Assembly: GCA_029880545.1 (NCBI GenBank)
Contig: JAOUOD010000002.1
Span: 1 to 64,000 of the forward strand
DNA length: 64,000 bases
Direction: 5' to 3'
Source of the DNA: Gammaproteobacteria bacterium
Lineage (GTDB): Bacteria; Pseudomonadota; Gammaproteobacteria; Acidiferrobacterales; SZUA-150
The notes under the pieces were generated by a model that ran no database searches, was not told the DNA's origin, and saw nothing but the letters and a program-made list of their open reading frames with translations. Every line of letters starts with the position of its first letter. Positions within the stretch are counted from its first letter, which is position 1. Positions 45,763-53,424 of this stretch are shown piece by piece. A program made the translations under genes and the position numbers.

Positions 45763-45778
45763 TGGAACGATCGTTCCA
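45763..45778. promoter_or_regulatory. TetR operator 2, perfect 16-bp palindrome
   Basis: TGGAACGATCGTTCCA repeats operator 1 with its centre 33 bp further upstream, about three helical turns, so two dimers could bind on one face. A likely -10 region lies between the two sites on the minus strand. Confidence 0.85.
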
Positions 45779-45971
45779 GTCGCTCTTTCGACACGCCAGG
45801 CGCGAGCAGCGACAGCCAGCCTCTATTTTATTGTTATAATTCAGAATATTATGAGTAGTAGCAAACAATATTTATCGAACTGTTCCGCCGACAGGCACAG
45901 TTCTTTGCCGCCGGCAAAAAGAAAATGGCCCGCGCCGTTCCCGGTCGCGAGCCTATTCGGGCAATCGGTAC

Positions 45972-48014
45972 TCAAGGACAGGTTCTGGTTACCGATACCG
46001 ACACACTGTCGAAATGGTACATCCCCCCGCTGTCCCGGGCATAAAAGCGGAGATCATGTGTATTGGCGCCACAATTCGGCGCATACAATTTTGCCGTCAG
46101 GCTTCCCGCAAACGCAGCCAGTACTGATTCTGCCTGGCCGTTGATAGACGTTGTCCAGGTGAAATTCTTGTTGCCGAGCAGTCCGTCTTCAGTATCAGTT
46201 GCGGTTCCGGCAATATTTACCGAGGCATACCATCCTGATGTGTCTTGCAAAGATGCTGCGAAGCCCTGTCCTGCGAGTGGCGCACTTATTGCCGCAAACG
46301 GCGGGTAATTGAACGCGAATATCCTCTCGGCATAAAAACCTCCTGGCGCGGTACCCAAGTTTCCTGCTATGACGCCTTCCCATGATAGATGCATGCCATC
46401 AAGAAAGTTCGCGCCTTGCTGGCCGGTGGAAATAATCACATGTTTCCTGTCAGCAAGTGACACCTCTGCACGGGCATCAACGATTACAGGCGTCACCGCG
46501 TCTGCCACAAATGTTCCTCCCAGCGCTGCCCAGCTACCTGCCCGGCTGACAAGGTTATCATCACGATGGTCCAGCACCAGCGTACCCAGCTCACCGTTGT
46601 AATTAACACGCCAGCTTCCCAGGTACGACTCGGGAGCGAGAGGCCGGGCGCTGTCATACGCTGATGCCAAGAAAGCGGACTGCCTGGCATACCCGCCCCA
46701 AACCGTGGCATTGCCGTCATAATGCAGGCCGGCCATGGTCATATCATCGTAGGTGAAATTCTGGTATTCAAATCTTCTTCCCTGCAACTGGTCCCACCGC
46801 AGGTTTGGATTTGCCCAGTCAATGTAATAGGTCATCGATCTCCCGCTGATTACGCCATTCACGCGATAGGCATTCCCGGCAGCATCATAAAATGTGCCAA
46901 TACGCTTATCCGCAACCCCGGCTACCCTGGGATATTCATCAAACAATGCTCGGGATGCACCCGGCATATGATAAACATGCAACTCTCCATGATGTCCGTC
47001 AAATGACAAATTCCACTTCCCGACAAAGGCCAGTTCCGGCCATTGCGTGGGCACATTAACGGTTTCGATATAACCGCCACTTGTTCCATAGGTACTCAGA
47101 TAATTGTAGGAAATACGAGTCCAGCCGTCCGCCCCCGCGCCGTTTATTCCCCAGCTATTCTTGACTATGAAGAAAGGGTTGGCCGGGTCGGATCGATCAT
47201 ACCCGACAATCAGCATTGAATGGCCGTCCAATGCCGTAGAGCTATCGGGAACCCAGACACCGCCAGTACGGTTACCACCAACAAGAAAATCCCAGACCAC
47301 CTCGTGCCCCATCAATAACGCCGCTTCAATTTCTGCCGGTGTATTGCCGGTCGCCAGCTTTCGAAACGAGCCGATTGAGTAATAGTTTCCGGCCGTCACG
47401 GCTGTGCGCGGAAGAATGGCGGGATCCAGATTATAATCACTGGCGTTGCGCTGATTCTTCCAGTATGGATCAGCCCAGTCACCGCACGTCGCGCAATAGG
47501 GGGTTAAATCCGGGTTGCCCGAAACATACGGCATATCCGTTTCGGACGGCACCCTCATCCAGTTCCGTAGCGCGCCGAGATAATACAACCCGGTGCCTCC
47601 GCCGAATGCCGCGACTTGTGTTTCAGTGAAATTCGGACCAAGCGTTGCCGGGCTCTCATCAGGAATTCCATCCCCGTCAAGGTCTGAAACGACCCCATCT
47701 CCGTCCCTGTCTTCAGGATTGCCCCAATTTGGATGAATCCACATGGTTTTTCCCATGTGGTTAACGAAATCTTCGGCCAGATTCAGATCGCCATAGCCGG
47801 CCTCTTTGTACGCTGCCTCCATGGCTGCTACAACCGAGAAAGTAATACAGGTACGCTTTCCCCCCTGATTTTTCAATGGCGTCTGCTGGAACCGGAGATC
47901 CACTACATCAGGAACATCAATATCAAGATTACCGTTTTCGTCACAAGCCGAAACAACCGTCATAACCAGCATGCATGTAACAGCTTTCGCTACCGGCTTC
48001 ATGAAGATTTTCAT
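45972..48014 (-). CDS. Papain-family (C1) peptidase lipoprotein
   Basis: A 680-residue protein with a lipobox (VVSAC, Cys24). The peptidase domain (about 40-320) has Gln50 and Cys56 in NQGGKRTCITFS, six apart as in papain. The catalytic His is in LDGHSMLIVGYD and the Asn in IVKNSWGINGAG. An Asp-rich Ca-binding type segment (DRDGDGVVSDLDGDGIPDES) interrupts the N half. The C-terminal part (about 330-680) is beta-rich and ends with a PKD/Ig-like domain. It is probably held at the outer membrane and degrades proteins outside. A CRP-like site lies 122 bases upstream of the start. Confidence 0.88.
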   Translation of the reverse strand: MKIFMKPVAKAVTCMLVMTVVSACDENGNLDIDVPDVVDLRFQQTPLKNQGGKRTCITFSVVAAMEAAYKEAGYGDLNLAEDFVNHMGKTMWIHPNWGNPEDRDGDGVVSDLDGDGIPDESPATLGPNFTETQVAAFGGGTGLYYLGALRNWMRVPSETDMPYVSGNPDLTPYCATCGDWADPYWKNQRNASDYNLDPAILPRTAVTAGNYYSIGSFRKLATGNTPAEIEAALLMGHEVVWDFLVGGNRTGGVWVPDSSTALDGHSMLIVGYDRSDPANPFFIVKNSWGINGAGADGWTRISYNYLSTYGTSGGYIETVNVPTQWPELAFVGKWNLSFDGHHGELHVYHMPGASRALFDEYPRVAGVADKRIGTFYDAAGNAYRVNGVISGRSMTYYIDWANPNLRWDQLQGRRFEYQNFTYDDMTMAGLHYDGNATVWGGYARQSAFLASAYDSARPLAPESYLGSWRVNYNGELGTLVLDHRDDNLVSRAGSWAALGGTFVADAVTPVIVDARAEVSLADRKHVIISTGQQGANFLDGMHLSWEGVIAGNLGTAPGGFYAERIFAFNYPPFAAISAPLAGQGFAASLQDTSGWYASVNIAGTATDTEDGLLGNKNFTWTTSINGQAESVLAAFAGSLTAKLYAPNCGANTHDLRFYARDSGGMYHFDSVSVSVTRTCP

Positions 48015-48329
48015 ACACGATTTCCTCTCACCTTTGGATCCGTCTGTTTTGATGCCACCCGCAACACTGATTCACCCCGCCGGCATCCGGTCACAGGGTA
48101 CAAAACCAATATTAGTTAATGATTATTGATTGCAAAGTGATCTTGATCACATATCCGAGATGATAACTATATACGTGAACAACATGGTTTCATATATCGT
48201 TTTATAATTCATCATGACAAATGCAACAGGCGGCAATACTTTCGTATTAACAGTTGAGACAAAAGATGGATGGATTTTTTTAATTCAATTTTAAGACGTC
48301 TTGTTTCACTATCAGGACAACACGTACAA
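48015..48329. other. Intergenic region upstream of the C1 peptidase gene
   Basis: AT-rich and without a gene. It holds the CRP-like palindrome at 48136-48151 and presumably the peptidase promoter. The 3' end of the aldolase-fold gene abuts it; no clear terminator is seen. Confidence 0.5.
48136..48151. promoter_or_regulatory. CRP/FNR-family binding site
   Basis: AGTGATCTTGATCACA differs at one base from the CRP ideal TGTGATCTAGATCACA within each half-site's core, with perfect GTGATC/GATCAC arms. Position, upstream of the C1 peptidase gene, suits an activator. Whether a CRP or FNR homologue binds is inference. Confidence 0.6.
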
Positions 48330-49409
48330 TTACCCAAGTAACATATCGAGAAAAGTTTCGAGCCTCGTAATGTCAAACCTGGCGGCATTCTCCCAGGCAT
48401 GTATTTCCGTGCAGGCGTAACCGGGTACTGCTGACGGGTTTAGTGCGTTAAACAGGAATATGCCCTGCTCTTCAGCCAGCTGTTGATGCCGTTCCATCAA
48501 CGTCACTGCATCGCCTTTCAGGTAGAGCTGGAAGAAATTCACCTGCGGTGGATCGGGATTCACGATAACCCGGTCATGAGCCGAAAATATTCCCGCCAGC
48601 TCACGCGCACGGACATTCCAGGCCGGTATCTGTGGCAACACCTCGTGCATACGCGTCCGCGCTGAAACAACAAACGGGGCCTGGGTATACAGATTGCCGC
48701 CGTGACGCCGCTGCCAGGTTCGGCTTTCCTGGATAAAAGATTCATTGCCAAGCAACATGCTGCCACACATGCCGCCGATATCCTTGTAGAACGAGACATA
48801 GATGCTATCGAACAACTCCCCGATCTCGCCCAGGCTCCGGCCATAATAATCCTGGCACTGCCAGATGCGCGCACCATCAAGATGAATGGCAATCTCTCTT
48901 TCACGACACCACCGGCTCATCGCTACCAGCTCATCCCAGTCAGGCAACTGACCACCAATCATGCGCATTGGCAACTCTATCAATACAGCAGCCGGTTTTG
49001 AGCCAAGCCTTTCGAGATCAGTCAAATTCATTACACGATGCCGCATGGCTTCCGGTGCGCCGAACTGGATACGGCGCAGGCCGTGCAGATACTGGTAGCC
49101 AAGATACTCCGCGATTTCCGGGTGTGATTCCGGGTGCATGGCTACAGTCAGATTAGCAGCACGATCACACCAGATGCGCAAGGCGATCTGTTGCGCCATG
49201 GTGCCTGATGGCATAAATACGGCCGATGCCTTGTTAAACATCCCCGCGACTTCAGCCTCAAATTCGCTGATGTATTCTCCTGCGCCGTAAACATCCGGCG
49301 CTACAGATTCGTCAACGACTTCAGCCAGGGATGACAACATCTCCTTGACGTTTAGTCTTGAGCCGTGGCCTGGCAGTATGTCAGTGCAATTCTTTAATAT
49401 CTCACTCAT
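48330..49409 (-). CDS. Threonine-aldolase-like PLP enzyme (beta-eliminating lyase family)
   Basis: The 359-residue aminotransferase-fold protein has VFMPSGTMAQQIALRIWCD, HPESHPEIAEYLGYQ, the cofactor-facing Asp in IHLDGARIWQC and the PLP Lys in VSFYKDIGGMCGSMLLG. It matches low-specificity threonine aldolases, which split threonine or related beta-hydroxy amino acids into glycine and an aldehyde. ATG 49409 is chosen because the residues before it (MPGRAHKKYGDIVD) have no family character. It stands alone between gene-poor stretches. Confidence 0.85.
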   Translation of the reverse strand: MSEILKNCTDILPGHGSRLNVKEMLSSLAEVVDESVAPDVYGAGEYISEFEAEVAGMFNKASAVFMPSGTMAQQIALRIWCDRAANLTVAMHPESHPEIAEYLGYQYLHGLRRIQFGAPEAMRHRVMNLTDLERLGSKPAAVLIELPMRMIGGQLPDWDELVAMSRWCREREIAIHLDGARIWQCQDYYGRSLGEIGELFDSIYVSFYKDIGGMCGSMLLGNESFIQESRTWQRRHGGNLYTQAPFVVSARTRMHEVLPQIPAWNVRARELAGIFSAHDRVIVNPDPPQVNFFQLYLKGDAVTLMERHQQLAEEQGIFLFNALNPSAVPGYACTEIHAWENAARFDITRLETFLDMLLG

Positions 49410-49451
49410 ATCTACGATGTCACCATATTTCTTGTGCGCCCTCCCCGGCAA

Positions 49452-50001
49452 AAGTATCTGCGTTGGATAGCTTCAGCAACGGGCGAAAACACGGGGCACA
49501 TCCAATACATATAACCGGTATCAACTTCCGGGTTCGAATACTACAACGGTTCCGGGAATCCAAAAAGTCTGTGCCATGAATCGGCTCCTGAAACATCTTT
49601 GTGCGATACACGGTTCGCACCGGGCATAAACCTGAATCATCAGCGCTGACAAAATACTTGCCATTTTACTGGCATCAGTTGGCATCACTTCGGGGAAATA
49701 TTGCTGATACACGTAGTACGCACGGGGAATCTGTTCTTTATCGATCCGGAAAGGGTCACTTATTGCGGAATGACTTGCCGAGTGCGCCACTCTTTTTTCC
49801 GGTTGCGCAGCCCGTTATTGACAACCACGGTTGCCATAGGCCGATACGGCAGGACCTGTACCTGCAAAGACCTGTGGCCAGAACTGATACCGGCCAGCCT
49901 GTCGTGGAATCAGCCTGGAACTGGGCAGGTTTTTCTGTCTCTATATACTGCGCCGGGGAGGGTGCTTGGCGCCAAAGCTGGACGGGTCGACGGGTTGCTT
50001 G
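49452..50001. other. Gene-poor stretch, no supported gene
   Basis: Several short frames overlap on both strands. The best, 49521-49790 on the minus strand (89 codons), has no ribosome binding site or known motif. I see no RNA gene or clear terminator. Confidence 0.4.
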
Positions 50002-50244
50002 TTAACCGGTTTTTTTGCGCTTGCCTCGGGCGATGCGCTCACTCATGTTGCGCGCACAATCTTCAGCATACTGCGTTACCTGCTGTAACGTTCCCCTGCG
50101 GTTCCCTACCAGGGTATTGCGACCCAGTGCAATTTCATAACGATACCAGTTGCCGTCCTTTATTCCTGCCGGCCGCTCAGCTTTTTCTACTGACAGGACG
50201 TGATACGACTCTTCAGGTGAAGCTGGCTGATTCAAGGTTTCCAT
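50002..50244 (-). CDS. Small conserved hypothetical protein
   Basis: The 80-residue soluble protein reads YHVLSVEKAERPAGIKDGNW followed by YRYEIALGRNTLVGNRRG and a basic C-terminus (RIARGKRKKTG). Similar short proteins with 'NWYRYEI...I.G.R.GT' occur in other gammaproteobacteria as I recall, without known function. The basic tail and its neighbours (RRM protein, cold-shock protein) make nucleic-acid binding possible. It is preceded by a short gap after the RRM gene on the same strand. Confidence 0.7.
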   Translation of the reverse strand: METLNQPASPEESYHVLSVEKAERPAGIKDGNWYRYEIALGRNTLVGNRRGTLQQVTQYAEDCARNMSERIARGKRKKTG

Positions 50245-50275
50245 TCATTTGACTCCATAAATTGGAAAATTAGGT

Positions 50276-50545
50276 CTACCGGCGAGCCGACTTTCGCCCC
50301 TTGCCGCCAGGTTTCTCGTGCCTGACTTGCAGTGTTTTTCCGTCAATAATTTTTCCATCAAGGCCGGAAATGGCGTTTCGTGCCTCGTGCCCTTCCATCT
50401 CAACAAAACCAAAGCCTTTGCAGTCACCGGAAAAGATATCCTTCACCAGCTTGACGGAGCGCACTTTGCCAAATTCGGAGAACAGCGTTTCCAGGCCGGT
50501 TTCAGTGGTTCCTCGTGCGAGATTGCCAATAAACAGTGTCTTCAT
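50276..50545 (-). CDS. RRM-family RNA-binding protein
   Basis: The 89-residue protein is a single RNA recognition motif. RNP2 is TLFIGNLAR and RNP1 is CKGFGFVEM, with a short Lys/Arg-rich tail (GKGRKSARR). Such small RRM proteins act as RNA chaperones and are often cold-induced. It lies downstream of the cold-shock gene, separated by a terminator, so it probably has its own promoter or is read at low level through it. Confidence 0.93.
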   Translation of the reverse strand: MKTLFIGNLARGTTETGLETLFSEFGKVRSVKLVKDIFSGDCKGFGFVEMEGHEARNAISGLDGKIIDGKTLQVRHEKPGGKGRKSARR

Positions 50546-50584
50546 AACAAACCCTCATTGGCATTGACCTACCGGAAAAAACAA

Positions 50585-50602
50585 ACCCCGCAGGCGCGGG
50601 GT
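50585..50602 (-). terminator. Rho-independent terminator after the cold-shock gene
   Basis: On the minus strand ACCCCGC (50602-50596) pairs with GCGGGGT (50591-50585) around a 4-base loop, followed by TTTGTTTTTT. It ends the csp transcript before the RRM gene. Confidence 0.9.
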
Positions 50603-50627
50603 TGTCCTTGTAGTACTGCGGGCCAGG

Positions 50628-50828
50628 TCAGACTCTGACGTTGGAAGCCTGCGGACCCTTGGGACCGTCTTCCACATCAAATGTCACTTGCTGTCCTTCT
50701 GCCAGGGTGCGGAAACCATCGCTGGCAATAGCGGAAAAATGTACGAATACATCCTTGCTGCCATCAGAATTGGTAATAAAGCCGAAGCCCTTGGATTCGT
50801 TAAACCATTTAACGGTTCCTGTTGCCAT
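50628..50828 (-). CDS. Cold-shock protein, CspA family
   Basis: The 66-residue single-strand nucleic-acid-binding protein starts at ATG 50828 ([18 protein letters not shown]) and contains RNP1 (KGFGFI) and RNP2 (VFVHFSAI). It ends GPQASNVRV. It acts as an RNA chaperone that melts structured mRNA. The upstream non-coding region is long, as in other csp genes, where a structured leader controls translation at low temperature. Confidence 0.97.
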   Translation of the reverse strand: MATGTVKWFNESKGFGFITNSDGSKDVFVHFSAIASDGFRTLAEGQQVTFDVEDGPKGPQASNVRV

Positions 50829-51614
50829 TTTAAACCTCTTGAGAAAATTGAATTGAACACAATACAAAACTGACGAGGTTATTAGCAGGAGAAACCATTG
50901 GGAAGAACTTCTGACAAGAACCAGGAGAGTATGTAGTGGCGGAGATTCTACGGCAAAATTGGATCAATAGACAGCCTGACAAGCCCAAATCGGGACAATT
51001 TTCGGTTTGTTTTGGGAAAAAACCGGAAAAACTACAAAAATTTACCAAAATCCGGGCCAACCCGGGCACTGGCTACCGTTATCCACGGCTTGAATTCGTC
51101 TGCACTAAGCCGATTTGTTGAAGGCTTAATTGACGTTGTCGTGTCCGTAATACAGTCGACGCCATCCCTTTTTGCGTGTTTCGTGTCACTCATTTCCGCC
51201 TAATTAAAACACGCTACCCCCCAAGGGCGGGCATAATTCCCGTAACTGTTCAGGACAAGGCACTTCCCCGCTGTGGCATGGTCCTTTAAGACTTCTGAAT
51301 AACTTCAGCTTGACTCATTTCGCAATACTGACTCCGGCCGCTACTGGATACAATTCGCCCTGATTTGCTGCCTTGTTCCAATAAACCGGCGTAAAAACAT
51401 GGCAAATCAGCCCGGTCCACACCTGGCAGAATATTTACAAGGCTTGCTGTTATCCAGAATGCGGCAAGGCTGTGCGAGTTTTTGGTAACGCGGGTTTCCA
51501 AAAATACCTGATTCCGACTTAAAAATTAGCTATTGGCCTTCATTCATTGAATACGGCACCAGCCGGGCTGTGGTGGTCGGTAACGGGCTGCCTTGTTCCG
51601 GAACCCGAACTGTT
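50829..51614. other. Long non-coding stretch upstream of the cold-shock gene
   Basis: No gene is supported. The part nearest csp (50829 to about 50950) is a probable long leader with the promoter beyond it. Further away a 13-base segment GCTGCCTTGTTCC occurs twice (51367-51379 and 51587-51599). Short frames have no protein-like features. Confidence 0.45.
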
Positions 51615-52196
51615 TCATATTTTTGTTTGTATTCCGACAAGTCTGTAGACAACCCTGGTTACCGGTTTCTGTAAAAAATATACCACCAGGACCGGAACAA
51701 AAAATATCGCCACCAACAACAGAATCATGGAATGACCGGACTTAAGAGGAACTACGGAATTTTCGGCAGTCACCCTGTAGATTGATACAGAACTGAACCC
51801 ACTGTCTCCCGCCATAAAGATTTCCACTTCCTGTGAATCACCGCTATCTTTCAATACTTTCACGGTTGCATAGGCCTCGCCTTCCGGTTCCCACCGGTAA
51901 CTCATTTCTTTTTCCGGCACACGGAAATCAAGGTCTGGATACTTGGTTTTGTACCGCTCTGCGTCGTCGGTTCTATATGGAACCACATGCAATTCCGGCG
52001 TATGTGATTTCTCCTTTGCCATAAACGCAACAAAAAACATCGGGAGTGTGCCTTGCTGATCCAGATCCTTGATATCCAGATACGGGCTTTTCACATACAG
52101 CACACCCATCCCGGTACATGACCCCAGTAACACGATACTCATGGTCACAATTACCAGAATTCGTACAGCTACCTTCTTTGGCGTCGACGACTTCAT
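51615..52196 (-). CDS. Hypothetical membrane protein with possible lipobox
   Basis: A 193-residue protein starting at ATG 52196 with AGGGAG upstream. The N-terminal hydrophobic helix (VRILVIVTMSIVLLGSC) ends in a lipobox-like LGSC, the middle part is polar (YRTDDAERYKTKYPDLDF) and a second helix lies near the C-terminus (SMILLLVAIFFVPVLVVYFL). It is probably a periplasmic domain held by both ends. It forms a same-strand pair with the zinc-ribbon protein 120 bases upstream. Not recognised. Confidence 0.65.
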   Translation of the reverse strand: MKSSTPKKVAVRILVIVTMSIVLLGSCTGMGVLYVKSPYLDIKDLDQQGTLPMFFVAFMAKEKSHTPELHVVPYRTDDAERYKTKYPDLDFRVPEKEMSYRWEPEGEAYATVKVLKDSGDSQEVEIFMAGDSGFSSVSIYRVTAENSVVPLKSGHSMILLLVAIFFVPVLVVYFLQKPVTRVVYRLVGIQTKI

Positions 52197-52316
52197 AACC
52201 AAACACTCCCTGATTTAAGCTCAACCCGGTCTCTGAATTATCCAGATTAGCCAGACGTCTTTCTGGTTCCACTCCAGGTTCATATAAATCATCAAGCCCT
52301 GTACCTGATACATTCC

Positions 52317-52631
52317 TTACGAACCGGGAATTTCTTCATCAATATTGTTCCCGCAATACGGGCAATATTTCAGGGACTTTTTGACCGAGAACGGGCTTCC
52401 CGCGTACATGGCGATAACACCCCATTGACCATTGCATGCCGGGCAACGGATAAAAAACAAGGAACCGATTATCAAGAAAAAGAAAATACCGAATATAGAC
52501 CAGGCTCCGACCGCCACGGAAACAACTATATTCTCCGAAACAAACGGCAGGACCAATCCCAAGATTATGCAAATATCAATAAGTACGGAAAATATTCTCT
52601 TTTTTCGATTTAATGCTTCCCGGATAGTCAT
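52317..52631 (-). CDS. Two-helix membrane protein with zinc ribbon
   Basis: The 104-residue protein has two membrane helices (about 13-60: VLIDICIILGLVLPFV and WSIFGIFFFLIIGSLFFI) and a C-terminal zinc ribbon made of CPAC and CPYC (RCPACNGQWG, YCPYCGNN). The ribbon would face the cytosol if both helices cross. Function unknown; the neighbour on the same strand is also a small membrane protein. Confidence 0.7.
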   Translation of the reverse strand: MTIREALNRKKRIFSVLIDICIILGLVLPFVSENIVVSVAVGAWSIFGIFFFLIIGSLFFIRCPACNGQWGVIAMYAGSPFSVKKSLKYCPYCGNNIDEEIPGS

Positions 52632-53361
52632 TCCACGTACTCCTGATCGATTTTGGTTGCCATAATATCATCTTAATATACATAATTTTAGGCAGACAAC
52701 CGGAATAATTTCATAACTTGTGCCGCGTACAAATGGGTATATTTACGGATATGAGTATACCTGCAATAACAAGACTGGAATCTGCTACACTGCTCTGGCA
52801 AGAGTCGTACAGGTCTCGCTTTATTGCTACGGGCAACCATTATGCCGGGCGAATTGATTACCAAAACGTAACAGCGCAGTTATATTTTTGCTGACCCTGA
52901 TCTTTAACCCTGGTTCACCATGGTCTCTGCATTTATTAGGCGCCCAGTCCGGCAAAACTCTTTTCTGGCCGCATCCAGGTTGTACGGCATCATGGTGAGA
53001 CACATATCCAGAATGGCGCGCCATAGCACCACATCGTATTTGTTCAAGTCACTCCCTGGATAATGCTTCTCTTTTCACCTTGCAGTAACCGCATGCCGTC
53101 AACGACTACATCTCGCCATCGCGGTACTCCGTCGCAACATCTTTGCCGGGAACGCTGTTTTTGCCATTCCAGGCAAATAGCCTGTACCCCCGGGACTATC
53201 AAAATCTGAACATTTTCATTTTTTTACCCCCGCCATGATGCAACAGACGGGGATTCTGAGTCGCGCCAGGCGGAATTATGATTTTTTCCGGCTTCGGGAC
53301 CAGTCTCTTCCCGGCCAGGCTCGCGCGCAACCAGGATGGTCCGGCTTCATTCCGGCCAATC
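52632..53361. other. Gene-poor stretch with one doubtful short frame
   Basis: AT-richer than its surroundings. A 47-codon minus-strand frame (TTG 53047 to stop 52904) has AGGGAG five bases upstream and protein-like content (LDMCLTMMPYNLDAARKE), and a frame before it ends just at its start. This could be the remains of an old gene. No other feature seen. Confidence 0.35.
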
Positions 53362-53389
53362 AAAAAAAACGGCCCACGAAAGGGGCCGT
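53362..53389 (-). terminator. Rho-independent terminator of the pyruvate dehydrogenase operon
   Basis: On the minus strand ACGGCCC (53389-53383) pairs with GGGCCGT (53375-53369) and is followed by eight T. It lies 36 bases after the E2-E3 stop. Confidence 0.92.
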
Positions 53390-53424
53390 ATATTTCGAGA
53401 TGGTGATCTCATTTTAGCGTCAGG

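Noticed and set aside
45716-45868. Longer start (ATG 45868) for the protein preceding tetR
   Set aside because: It would translate through both operators; the GTG at 45715 has a strong ribosome binding site.
49521-49790. 89-codon minus-strand frame between the aldolase-like and small hypothetical genes
   Set aside because: It has no ribosome binding site, motif or recognisable homologue, and overlapping frames are equally long.
51367-51599. 13-base repeat GCTGCCTTGTTCC at 51367 and 51587
   Set aside because: Only two copies, no symmetry and no gene context; probably chance or a trivial duplication.
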